From an uncultured Collinsella sp. (GTDB lineage: Bacteria; Actinomycetota; Coriobacteriia; Coriobacteriales; Coriobacteriaceae), in NCBI GenBank assembly GCA_900755005.1, contig CAAEEX010000071.1, forward strand, positions 1 through 27,520: DNA of 27,520 nt, given 5' to 3'. Positions 16,114 to 23,722 of the stretch are shown here, one piece after another. The position numbers were made by a program, and so were the translations under genes. Below the pieces are notes generated by a model. It was given only the letters and a program-made list of their open reading frames with translations, searched no databases and was not told the DNA's origin. How positions within the stretch are numbered: the first letter of the stretch is position 1; every line of letters starts with the position of its first letter.

Positions 16114-17103
16114 ATGGCAGATTGCGGCATCGTTGCGGTGTTCGGCAGCATGAACATGGACCTTTCGGTGGCGTGTGAGCGCATGCCGCGTGCGGGCGAG
16201 ACCGTCGGCGGTAGCGGTTTTATCACCAACGCCGGCGGCAAGGGTGCCAACCAGGCTGTGGCCGCCGCGCGCATGGGTGCGCGCGCGTGCATGATCGGCG
16301 CCGTCGGGCGCGATGCATTTGGCGATGCACTGGTGGCGGGACTCCAAGATGCCGGCGTGGGCGTTGAGTTTGTGGCGCGTCGCGACGACGTGGAGACTGG
16401 CACCGCGACTATCATTCGCTGCGAGAACGACAACCGCATCGTGTTGTCGCCGGGCGCCAACCATGCGCTTTCGGGCGAGGACGTGGCCTGCGCGCTGCGC
16501 TATCTGGTGGCTGACGAGCTTGACGCCGATATCTGCGACCTCGCCCCGGCTGCCGGCGGCGTCTTTATCGCCCAGGGCGAATGCGACCTGATGGCAACGG
16601 CTGCGGCGCTCTCTTGCGCCCACGGGTTGGGGTTCTATACGGTCTTTAATCCGGCGCCCGCCTGCGACCTGCCGGCGGGAGCGTGGCCTGCGGTCGACTT
16701 GGTTTGTCCCAACGAGACCGAGTGCCAGGTGCTGACGGGCATCTTGCCCACGGGTGACGCGAGCTGCGTGGCCGCGCTTAAGGCCTTGCTCGCTAAGGGT
16801 GTCGGTGCCGCGGTTATCACACTGGGCGGATCCGGATCGGTTACGCTCGGCGATGATGGAGGGCTGCTACGCATGCCGGCGCTCTCTAGCGAGGTGGTCG
16901 ACACGACGGCCGCCGGCGATACGTTTATCGGCGCACTTGCGGCGGCTCGGCTGCAGGGCTTGCCCCTTTTTGAGTGCATGGTCGCAGGCGCTCGCGCCTC
17001 GGCAGTGACGGTATCGCGCCTGGGTGCTCAGCAATCGATTCCCACGCGCGCCGAAGTTGAACGTAAGTTTGGTTTAGACGGTTTAGACGGAGAAGCGGAG
17101 TAG
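16114..17103 (+). CDS. rbsK: Ribokinase (PfkB family)
   Basis: The 329-residue cytosolic enzyme phosphorylates D-ribose to ribose 5-phosphate with ATP. PfkB signatures are present: GSMNMD (11-16), GGKGANQ (41-47) in the sugar-binding segment, NPAP, LGGSGS, and the C-terminal TTAAGDTFIGA with catalytic base Asp269. GAGGAGG (16101-16107) lies 6 bases before the ATG. The next gene, a nucleoside hydrolase, follows after 4 bases, so ribose released from nucleosides would be captured directly. A TATAGA at 16045-16050 may be the -10. A deoxyribokinase activity cannot be excluded. Confidence 0.9.
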   Translation: MADCGIVAVFGSMNMDLSVACERMPRAGETVGGSGFITNAGGKGANQAVAAARMGARACMIGAVGRDAFGDALVAGLQDAGVGVEFVARRDDVETGTATIIRCENDNRIVLSPGANHALSGEDVACALRYLVADELDADICDLAPAAGGVFIAQGECDLMATAAALSCAHGLGFYTVFNPAPACDLPAGAWPAVDLVCPNETECQVLTGILPTGDASCVAALKALLAKGVGAAVITLGGSGSVTLGDDGGLLRMPALSSEVVDTTAAGDTFIGALAAARLQGLPLFECMVAGARASAVTVSRLGAQQSIPTRAEVERKFGLDGLDGEAE

Positions 17104-17107
17104 AACA

Positions 17108-18082
17108 ATGGCAACCAAGAAGCTGATCCTTGATTTGGATATGGGCGTGGACGACGCCATGGCGCTCGCCTATGCCATCGCGAGCCCCGAGGTGGAGCTC
17201 GTCGGCATTACCACGTGCTTTGGCAACGTGCGTGTCGAGCAGTCGGCGCATAACTGCCTGGCGGTGCTCGACCTGTTGGGCCGACCCGAGGTGCCGGTGT
17301 ACCTGGGCGCCGATCGTCCCATCAAGGCGAACGAGCCCTATACGCCGCCAGCGTCCACCACGCTCATTCACGGCAAAAACGGCATTGGCGGCGCGAGCGT
17401 GCCCGCGTCGCCCTACGAGCCGGTGGGGGCGACGTCGGCCGATGGCAATGCGGCGGTCGATTATCTGATCGATGCCGCACGCACCTATGGCCCCGATTTG
17501 GTCTACGTGGCGACCGGCCCGCTCTCAAACTTGGCGCTTGCTCTTGAGCGCGATGCGGCGGCGATGATGTCTATCGGCCGCGTGGTCGTGATGGGCGGCG
17601 CCCTTACCGTGCCCGGCAACGTGAGCGCGGGCGCCGAGGCCAACATGGCAAGCGACCCCGAGGCCGCCGACGCCGTGCTGCGCTCGGGCCGCAAGCTCAC
17701 CATGGTTGGTTTGGACGTGACGCATCGCGTGGTGCTGACGCGCCGCGATATCGCCGGCTGGACGGGTTCGGGCACCATGGCGGGCTGCGCGTTTGCAGGC
17801 ATGGTCGAGCACTACATTGGCTCATACGAGATGAACGCGCCTTATCTTGGCGGCTGTGCGCTGCACGATCCGCTAGCCGTTGCCGTGGCGATCGACCCCA
17901 CGCTCGTAGGTGCACTCGGCTGCAATCTGCGTGTTGATCTGCTGGGCGAGTATCGCGGTCGCACCATTTGCGATGAGCACCGCCTGTCCGACCCCGACAA
18001 GAGCGCGCTTGTGGCACTCACCGTGGACGCCCCGCGCTTTCTGTCCGAGTTCAAGGCGCGCATGGCCCGCATCCTAGGCTAG
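17108..18082 (+). CDS. Ribonucleoside hydrolase (IunH family)
   Basis: The 324-residue cytosolic enzyme cleaves the N-glycosidic bond of ribonucleosides, giving base and ribose. The Ca2+-binding N-terminal signature is DLDMGVDDA (D9, D11, D15, D16; the common form is DTDPGIDD). GGCALHDPLAVA with H253/D254 is the C-terminal catalytic/metal site. Both are intact. Base preference cannot be read from the sequence. It follows the ribokinase by 4 bases, with GCGGAG overlapping the upstream stop, indicating an operon. Behind it, 18092-18160 has GC-rich self-complementary stretches but no clear terminator. Confidence 0.9.
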   Translation: MATKKLILDLDMGVDDAMALAYAIASPEVELVGITTCFGNVRVEQSAHNCLAVLDLLGRPEVPVYLGADRPIKANEPYTPPASTTLIHGKNGIGGASVPASPYEPVGATSADGNAAVDYLIDAARTYGPDLVYVATGPLSNLALALERDAAAMMSIGRVVVMGGALTVPGNVSAGAEANMASDPEAADAVLRSGRKLTMVGLDVTHRVVLTRRDIAGWTGSGTMAGCAFAGMVEHYIGSYEMNAPYLGGCALHDPLAVAVAIDPTLVGALGCNLRVDLLGEYRGRTICDEHRLSDPDKSALVALTVDAPRFLSEFKARMARILG

Positions 18083-18179
18083 GCTCGGGATCGAAGCACG
18101 CCCATCTGCTCGATGTGGCCGCTGGCGGGCCGACATCTACCGTTCGCCAGCCCGATGGTCCCCGGGGCGGGGAGAGCGC

Positions 18180-18185
18180 TATAAT
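18180..18185 (+). promoter_or_regulatory. -10 box of the beta-glucoside operon
   Basis: A perfect TATAAT lies about 14 bases before the first antiterminator site, so transcription would start near 18192. No good -35 box is seen. Confidence 0.55.
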
Positions 18186-18199
18186 GCATTCTGCATCTT

Positions 18200-18231
18200 G
18201 GATTGTTACTCCTGTGTGGAGGCATGCCCAA
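18200..18231 (+). promoter_or_regulatory. LicT/BglG-type antiterminator site (RAT 1)
   Basis: GGATTGTTACTCC followed by TGTGT and GGAGGCATGCCC matches the RAT layout (GGATTGTTAC, short stem, GGCA..CC). The stem is CTCC/GGAG. Its AGGCATG (18220-18226) is complementary to CATGCCT (18292-18298) in the terminator's 3' arm, so binding here could also prevent termination. Confidence 0.75.
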
Positions 18232-18245
18232 GAGCAATACAACAC

Positions 18246-18302
18246 GGATTGTTACGTAAGGCATGACCGCAATAGCACTGCTATTGGCTATCATGCCTTT
18301 TT
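18246..18302 (+). terminator. Regulated intrinsic terminator overlapping a second RAT-like site
   Basis: AAGGCATGA (18258-18266) pairs with TCATGCCTT (18291-18299). Inside, AATAGC/GCTATT (18271-18276/18280-18285) extends the hairpin, and TTTTT (18298-18302) follows. A second GGATTGTTAC (18246-18255) begins just upstream and runs into the terminator's 5' arm. This is the standard arrangement for control by a BglG-type antiterminator: the protein binds RAT and the terminator cannot form. Confidence 0.85.
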
Positions 18303-18331
18303 CTGTGAGTGTTCTTGAAAGGAGGTTCACC

Positions 18332-19171
18332 ATGCTTGCAATTAAAAAGCTTAACAACAACGCGGTTCTTTGCCGTGACGGACAGGGGCGAGATGTCATC
18401 GCCATGGGCAGGGGCGTCGGTTTCGGCGGAGATTTTCCTCGAGAGCTCCCTCTTTCTAAAATCGAGCATACGTTTTACGACATTGATCCTAAAGGACAAG
18501 ATGTCATGAGGGATCTTCCCTCGGATATCGTGATGTTTGCGGCGAAAGTTATGGACATCGTTGCCAACGAACTGCCCTACGACCTCTCGACCAATGCGAC
18601 GCTGTTCATGGCTGATCACCTGTCGTTTGCCGTTGCGCGAGCCCAAAAGGGGGTCCGCATCGCGATGCCTCTTGCCTATGAAGTGCGGGAGACGTATCCG
18701 AAGGAATACAAGGCTGCCCAGTTTATCGTCATGCGACTCGAGAAGGAGCTCGGAGAGCGGCTTCCCAAGGATGAGATTGCCAGTATTGCGATGAATCTCG
18801 TGAACGCACGGGTTGTTGAAGCCGTCAAAGCCACGGCCGAGCCCGCAAAGCAGTTCGACGATATGCTCGAGGACGTTATCGAGATTCTCGAAAGCGATTT
18901 CCGCATTATTGTCGACCGCGATTCCTTTGATTTCACCCGCTTCGCCACGCATCTGCGGTACCTGTTCAAGCGCATTCAAGCCGGCGAGTCGCTGAACAGC
19001 GCCAACATGCAGATGTACAAGAACTTTCGTGAGGAGTTTCCGCAGTTGGCAGAGTGCGTGAAGCATATCGGTTCCTATTGTCGTGAAACGTGGGACGCCA
19101 CGCTCTCCGAGGAGGAGGAACTCTATCTGATGATCCATCTCAACCGGATCATCTCCAAAAAAGGATTGTAA
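18332..19171 (+). CDS. licT: BglG/LicT-family transcriptional antiterminator
   Basis: The 279-residue protein has an RNA-binding CAT domain (about 1-55) and two PTS regulation domains (about 65-170 and 171-279). It binds the RAT sites 100 bases upstream and allows transcription of its own operon when a beta-glucoside is being imported. Of the four conserved PRD histidines three are present (H96 in ADH, H207 in THLRYL, H269 in MIHLNR). The second PRD1 site is Asn155 (IAMNLVNA, usually LH). AAAGGAGG (18318-18325) sits 6 bases before the ATG; the longer frame from 18263 would begin inside the terminator and is rejected. The PTS gene follows after 70 bases. Confidence 0.92.
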   Translation: MLAIKKLNNNAVLCRDGQGRDVIAMGRGVGFGGDFPRELPLSKIEHTFYDIDPKGQDVMRDLPSDIVMFAAKVMDIVANELPYDLSTNATLFMADHLSFAVARAQKGVRIAMPLAYEVRETYPKEYKAAQFIVMRLEKELGERLPKDEIASIAMNLVNARVVEAVKATAEPAKQFDDMLEDVIEILESDFRIIVDRDSFDFTRFATHLRYLFKRIQAGESLNSANMQMYKNFREEFPQLAECVKHIGSYCRETWDATLSEEEELYLMIHLNRIISKKGL

Positions 19172-19241
19172 CCCGTAGCCATTCGGGGCATGACCTTTGC
19201 CGATTCGAACAGTAAGCCAAGATTGTGCAAAGGAGCCAATG

Positions 19242-20690
19242 ATGGCAAATTACAAAAAGGTGGCAGAGCAGATTCTCTCCACTGTGGGCGGGGCGGAAAA
19301 CGTGGCTTCGGTTACGCATTGCATGACGCGCCTGCGCTTCAACCTCAAGGATGAAAGCCTCTCGAATGATGAGAAGCTTGAGGACATCTCGTCTATCATC
19401 AGCGTCGTGCACGCCGGAGGGCAGGTGCAGCTGGTGGTCGGGCCCACGGTCGACAAGGTCTACGACGAGGTTTGTAAGCAGGGCGGATTCGAGGTCACGG
19501 TATCGATTGACGAGGAACTCGATGGCCCTCAGCTTAGCTGGAAGGAGCGCTTGGCGCCCAAGCACCTCTTCAATCAGCTGCTCGATGCCGTGAGCGGCGC
19601 TATCACCCCGATCCTTCCGATCTTTTGTGTCGCCGGTATCTTCAAGATGCTCGTTATTCTGTTTGGGCCCGAAGGCGCCGGTTTTATGTCCGAAACGAGC
19701 GACCTGTATCGGATCCTTTCCCTGGTGGGCGATGCGGCGTATTACTACTTCCCGGTGTTTGCCGCCTATAGCTCGGCTAAGAAGTTCAAAACGAGTCCTG
19801 TGCTGGCACTGCTCATCGCTGTTGTGATGATTTATCCCGACATGCTCGCTATTGTTGAGGACGGAAAGCCTTTCAGCGTCTTCGGCATCCCCATGCAGCT
19901 CGTCAACTACACCCAGGCTGTTCTTCCGGTCATCTTGATCACCTGGGCCCAGTCCTATGTTGAGCGCTTCTTTAAGAAGATCTCGCCTGATATGTTGCGC
20001 ATTCTGATCGTACCCGTGGGTACGGTGCTCGTGATGTTGCCGGTCGCGCTGTGCCTCTGCGGCCCTGCCGTCCAATTTGTCATGGGCCTTGTGGCCGATT
20101 TCATCATTTGGCTCGCCTCTGTTGCCGGTCCCGCTGCGACCGCGGTTATCGGCGCATTCTGGAATCTGATCATCGCCACCGGCATGCACGTGCCGATCTA
20201 TACCGCCATATTGCCCGCCGCGCTCCAGAACGGTTACGATGCCATCTTATACCCCGGCACCGCGGTTGTAGCCTACACCACGCTTGCCATCGCGCTCGCC
20301 TATGGCCTGCGCGCTAAGGGCAAGGAGAGTCGAGCCACGGGCTGGAACTTGTTCATCACCTATGCCTTCGGTCGCGTGAGTGAGCCCATCATCTACGGCA
20401 TCCTGTTTCGCGACAAGAAGGCTCTTGCCTGGAACATGATTGGTGGTGCTGTCGGTGGTCTGCTGGTAAGCCTTCTTCATGCCAACGTCTATATCTTCAC
20501 TGGCGTTGGTTTCCCATGGATGAACGTGCTCATGTTTGCTCAGGATATCATCCCTGGCACCATCGGGTGTCTTGCTGGCGGTGCCGTGACGTTTGCGTTG
20601 GCGATGATTTTTGGATTTGAAGGACAGGAGAAGATGCCGTTGAAGTCCAAGAGCGGCGATTCTGAGGCCGTTGAATCCGTCGAGGCATAA
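19242..20690 (+). CDS. Beta-glucoside PTS transporter, EIIBC (no IIA)
   Basis: The 482-residue membrane protein imports and phosphorylates a beta-glucoside. The EIIB domain (about 1-85) has the phosphorylation site Cys27 in VTHCMTRLRF. EIIC (about 105-465) has about ten membrane segments and the sugar-site motif SEPIIYG. The protein stops after EIIC with a short acidic tail, so the IIA domain present in classical BglF/BglP is missing and no IIA gene lies nearby. Phosphate must come from a IIA encoded elsewhere. AAAGGAG (19229-19235) favours the second of two adjacent ATGs (19242, spacing 6; the first is 19239). It is co-transcribed with the antiterminator gene. Confidence 0.92.
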   Translation: MANYKKVAEQILSTVGGAENVASVTHCMTRLRFNLKDESLSNDEKLEDISSIISVVHAGGQVQLVVGPTVDKVYDEVCKQGGFEVTVSIDEELDGPQLSWKERLAPKHLFNQLLDAVSGAITPILPIFCVAGIFKMLVILFGPEGAGFMSETSDLYRILSLVGDAAYYYFPVFAAYSSAKKFKTSPVLALLIAVVMIYPDMLAIVEDGKPFSVFGIPMQLVNYTQAVLPVILITWAQSYVERFFKKISPDMLRILIVPVGTVLVMLPVALCLCGPAVQFVMGLVADFIIWLASVAGPAATAVIGAFWNLIIATGMHVPIYTAILPAALQNGYDAILYPGTAVVAYTTLAIALAYGLRAKGKESRATGWNLFITYAFGRVSEPIIYGILFRDKKALAWNMIGGAVGGLLVSLLHANVYIFTGVGFPWMNVLMFAQDIIPGTIGCLAGGAVTFALAMIFGFEGQEKMPLKSKSGDSEAVESVEA

Positions 20691-20718
20691 GAGGCTACTA
20701 CACAAATATGCTCCCCAG

Positions 20719-20753
20719 CCGTTGCGCGGTCCGACCCCTTGGCCGCGCAACGG
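20719..20753 (+). repeat. Intercistronic hairpin between PTS and glucosidase genes
   Basis: CCGTTGCGCGG (20719-20729) and CCGCGCAACGG (20743-20753) form a perfect 11-base stem with a 13-base loop. GTTGCGCGG recurs at 20763-20771. No T-run follows, so it may stabilise the upstream mRNA or lower downstream expression rather than terminate. Confidence 0.6.
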
Positions 20754-20836
20754 TACTGTGCTGTTGCGCGGCACTTGCCGAGTCCGTTGCGTTCGACAGT
20801 GTGGGCCGGGAATTTGATAGAAAGGACGATACCATA

Positions 20837-22255
20837 ATGTTTAGAGAAGATTTTTTATGGGGCGGGGCTCTGGCTGCAAACCAGTGCGAGGGAGGATGGA
20901 ACGAAGGCGGTCGCGGTTTAGCCAATTCCGACATGCTGCCGTTTGGCGATCAACGCATGGACGTCATGCGGGGAGACCTTGATCCGCGTGCGTTGGCACC
21001 CGACAGCTTCTATCCCGCTCGCAAGGGCATTGATTTTTACCATAGGTACAAGCAGGATATTGAACTGTTTGCCCAGATGGGTTTTAAATGCCTGCGCTTA
21101 TCAATCGCCTGGAGCCGCATTTTTCCCAAAGGAGACGAAGCCGAGCCCAATGAAGAAGGCCTTGCCTTTTACGAGGATGTTTTTAGGACGTGTCGCGCGC
21201 ATGACATTGAGCCTTTGGTGACGCTCAACCACTATGATGTCCCCATGCATCTCGTCGATGCGTATGGCGGATGGCGCGATCGCAGGTTGGTCGACCTGTT
21301 CGAGCGATATTCGCGTACCGTGTTCGAGCGCTATCGGGGATTGGTCAATTATTGGCTGACCTTTAACGAGATCAACATCATGACGCAGGCGTGCTTTATG
21401 GCGGCGGGGATCATCTTCGAGCAAGGGGAGAATCGCTATGCAACGGTTCACACGGCCGTGCACCATGTATTGGTTGCGAGCGCCCGTGCGGTCGGGGCGT
21501 GTCATGAACTGTGCCCTGGGGCGAAGATCGGTTGCATGCTCAACGCAGGTGTCTTCTATCCGGCTACATGTGATCCGGACGATGTGCTGGCTGCGCAGGC
21601 TGAGAATCGCAGCCATTACATGTTTACCGACGTCCAGGTGCGCGGTGCGTACCCGAGCTATGTTCTCAAGGAATACGCCCGCCATGGTTTTGAGGTGCCC
21701 TATCGGGATGATGACCGCGAAGTACTGGCTGCAAACCTGGTCGATTTCGTCTCGTTTTCGTATTACTCGACGCGCGTCGCAAAAGCGCATGCGGAAGGTC
21801 AGTTCGATTCGAACCTTCTTCGCTCGGCGCCTAATCCGTATCTAAAACAGGAGCCTTGGGGGAGGTTTATCGACCCCAAAGGGCTGCGCGTCACCATGAA
21901 TGAAATCTGGGATCGCTATCAAAAGCCGCTGTTCATCGTCGAAAACGGTTTGGGTGCTCCTGATGTGCCGGAAGATTCGGGTGAAATAGAAGACGACTAT
22001 CGAGTTGAATACCTGCGGGCCCACATCGAGGCGATGAGGGAGACCGTCGAGCTCGACGGGGTGGAACTCATGGGATATACCTGTTGGGGCCCGATCGATT
22101 TGGTTTCGGTCGCCACAGGACAGATGCGTAAGCGCTACGGGTTTATCTATGTCGATCGAGACGATAGCGGTGCGGGCTCGTTTGAGAGACGTAAAAAGAA
22201 AAGCTTCGAATGGTACCGACGCGTAATAGCAAGCAATGGCGAAGACCTTGCGTAA
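20837..22255 (+). CDS. 6-phospho-beta-glucosidase (GH1)
   Basis: The 472-residue cytosolic enzyme hydrolyses the phosphorylated beta-glucoside delivered by the PTS into glucose 6-phosphate and an aglycone or sugar. GH1 signatures: FLWGGALAANQCEGG at the N-terminus, acid/base Glu178 in TFNEIN, nucleophile Glu369 in IVENGLG. S424, K432 and Y434 in LVSVATGQMRKRYGFIYVD are the phosphate-binding pattern of 6-phospho enzymes. AAAGGA (20821-20826) is 10 bases before the ATG; the open frame continues upstream through the hairpin but without a ribosome-binding site. Last gene of the licT operon; no terminator is evident in the 50 bases behind it. Confidence 0.92.
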   Translation: MFREDFLWGGALAANQCEGGWNEGGRGLANSDMLPFGDQRMDVMRGDLDPRALAPDSFYPARKGIDFYHRYKQDIELFAQMGFKCLRLSIAWSRIFPKGDEAEPNEEGLAFYEDVFRTCRAHDIEPLVTLNHYDVPMHLVDAYGGWRDRRLVDLFERYSRTVFERYRGLVNYWLTFNEINIMTQACFMAAGIIFEQGENRYATVHTAVHHVLVASARAVGACHELCPGAKIGCMLNAGVFYPATCDPDDVLAAQAENRSHYMFTDVQVRGAYPSYVLKEYARHGFEVPYRDDDREVLAANLVDFVSFSYYSTRVAKAHAEGQFDSNLLRSAPNPYLKQEPWGRFIDPKGLRVTMNEIWDRYQKPLFIVENGLGAPDVPEDSGEIEDDYRVEYLRAHIEAMRETVELDGVELMGYTCWGPIDLVSVATGQMRKRYGFIYVDRDDSGAGSFERRKKKSFEWYRRVIASNGEDLA

Positions 22256-22308
22256 TAACGTTAAGATGGACAAATGCGCCCGTTGGGGGAATAGTCGTGC
22301 CACTTCGC

Positions 22309-22355
22309 TTGACAACAGGCTAAACTAGCTATTAAACATTTACTATTCTGTTTAG
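22309..22355 (+). promoter_or_regulatory. Promoter and candidate operator of the lacI-type gene
   Basis: TTGACA (22309-22314) is a consensus -35; TATTAA (22330-22335) is a likely -10 at 15 bases. CTATTAAACA (22329-22338) recurs exactly at 23634-23643 in front of the isomerase operon, and AAACATTTA (22334-22342) recurs at 23652-23660. AAACA/TGTTT (22334-22338/22349-22353) are inverted. The shared motif suggests autoregulation. Confidence 0.55.
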
Positions 22356-22437
22356 ATTGAATTTGCGGTCGTTTAGTTGCCGAGCCACGGGGCGGTCAAG
22401 CCACGATGCTCGGCCGCGACCGATGCTAGGGGGAACG

Positions 22438-23448
22438 ATGGCTAAAGCAAGCGTCCGCGAGATCAGCCGCATTACCGGCTTTTCGCCCGCAACCGTGTCC
22501 AACGCGCTCAACCGCAAGCGCAGCGTGAGCGAGGAGACCGCCAAGGTCATCCTGGAGTGCGCGCAGTCGCTTGGCTATCAGCAGTCGACGCAGCTCGAGA
22601 GCATCCAGTTTGTGCTTGCGCGCAAGACGGGCGCCATCCTGGACGAGAGCACCTTCCATCCCGCGGTCATCGAGGGCGTGGAGCGCCAGGCGCGTCGCCA
22701 CGGCATGAGCACGAGCTTTGTCTCGCTCGACTTTAGCGACCTGGACGCCGTGCGCCCGCAGGTCGAGGGCCTGATCGCCGACCCGTCGGCCGCCATCGTG
22801 CTGATGGGTACCGAGCTGGGTGAGGAAGACTATGCCTTGTTCGCCAACGCTGCCGCCCACTTGATCGTGCTCGATGGCTGGAGCGATCGTCAGTACTTCG
22901 ATGCCGTAGTCATCGCCAACATCGATTCGGTGCTGCGTGCCGTGGATTACCTTATCGAGAAAGGCCACAGGCAAATCGGCTATCTGGCGGGCGACCTTCG
23001 GATCCGCAACTTTAAGGACCGCGAGCGCGGCTATCGCCAAGCGCTTGAGGACGCGGGCCTCGAGGCCAATCCGGCATGGCGTGTCACGTTGGGCACCACG
23101 CTCGAGGGTGCCTATCGCGACATGGGCGTGTGGCTCGACAACGTCTCGCGCGACGATCTGCCGACGGCTTTCTTTGCCGAGAACGACGTGCTCGCCGTGG
23201 GCGCCATGCGCGCGTTCAACGAGCACGGTATTCGCGCGCCCGAGGATGTCTCGATCATCGGCTTTGACGACCTGTCTTTGGGCGCCTTCTCCAACCCGCC
23301 GCTCACCACGGTGCATGTTCCCAAGCACGAGGTGGGCGAGATCGCAGTGCGCCGTCTGGTGGGCAATATCCGCAATCCCAAGAGTTACACCTGCAAGACG
23401 GCCGTGTCGACCTATTTTGTCGAGCGCCAGAGCGTGCGCGAGCTCTAG
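22438..23448 (+). CDS. LacI-family transcriptional regulator
   Basis: The 336-residue protein has an N-terminal LacI helix-turn-helix (VREISRITGFSPATVSNALN, residues 5-24) and hinge (to about 60). A periplasmic-binding-protein-like effector domain (about 60-330) includes IGYLAGD and the typical AFFAENDVLAVGAMRA and IIGFDDLSLG. It most likely represses the isomerase-transketolase-kinase operon downstream and itself, released by a sugar or sugar phosphate. The ATG at 22438 follows AGGGGGA; the upstream extension in the same frame lacks a ribosome-binding site. An intrinsic terminator separates it from the operon. Confidence 0.93.
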   Translation: MAKASVREISRITGFSPATVSNALNRKRSVSEETAKVILECAQSLGYQQSTQLESIQFVLARKTGAILDESTFHPAVIEGVERQARRHGMSTSFVSLDFSDLDAVRPQVEGLIADPSAAIVLMGTELGEEDYALFANAAAHLIVLDGWSDRQYFDAVVIANIDSVLRAVDYLIEKGHRQIGYLAGDLRIRNFKDRERGYRQALEDAGLEANPAWRVTLGTTLEGAYRDMGVWLDNVSRDDLPTAFFAENDVLAVGAMRAFNEHGIRAPEDVSIIGFDDLSLGAFSNPPLTTVHVPKHEVGEIAVRRLVGNIRNPKSYTCKTAVSTYFVERQSVREL

Positions 23449-23530
23449 GCAGAACGGCGCTTGATGAGCGATGCCCCAAGCTCGATCTTGAGCGGGCGGT
23501 GTTGATTCGTTTACATATATGTGCGGATTG

Positions 23531-23557
23531 AGAGGGTCCTTCGGGGCCCTCTTTTTG
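23531..23557 (+). terminator. Intrinsic terminator after the LacI gene
   Basis: AGAGGGTCC (23531-23539) pairs with GGGCCCTCT (23544-23552) around a TTCG tetraloop, with T's at 23552-23556. This is a textbook terminator. Confidence 0.92.
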
Positions 23558-23611
23558 TTTCCCTTGTATGTTCAGTTTGTTTACATACCGTTTAGGCTGA
23601 TTTCTCTACCG

Positions 23612-23696
23612 TTTACGGGACTTTCGCGCTAGACTATTAAACAAAAGAGTAAAACATTTAGTAAACAGAACAAAACGAAACATGCGTCTGTTTACT
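23612..23696 (+). promoter_or_regulatory. Promoter and operator region of the isomerase operon
   Basis: TTTACG (23612-23617) and TATTAA (23635-23640), 17 bases apart, are a plausible promoter. AGTAAACAG (23660-23668) and CTGTTTACT (23688-23696) are perfect inverted repeats 19 bases apart, downstream of the -10. GTTTACATA also occurs at 23509-23517 and 23579-23587, and CTATTAAACA (23634-23643) is shared with the lacI-type promoter. Several sites suggest cooperative binding of the LacI protein. Confidence 0.55.
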
Positions 23697-23722
23697 GAAC
23701 ATGTGATTAGGGGAGGACGTAC

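Noticed and set aside
18092..18160. Terminator after the nucleoside hydrolase
   Set aside because: GC-rich complementary pieces (for example GCTGGCG/CGCCAGC) exist but no T-run follows and several folds compete.
18263..18331. Longer N-terminus for the antiterminator
   Set aside because: It would start inside the terminator hairpin, whereas AAAGGAGG precedes the ATG at 18332 and the CAT domain starts there.
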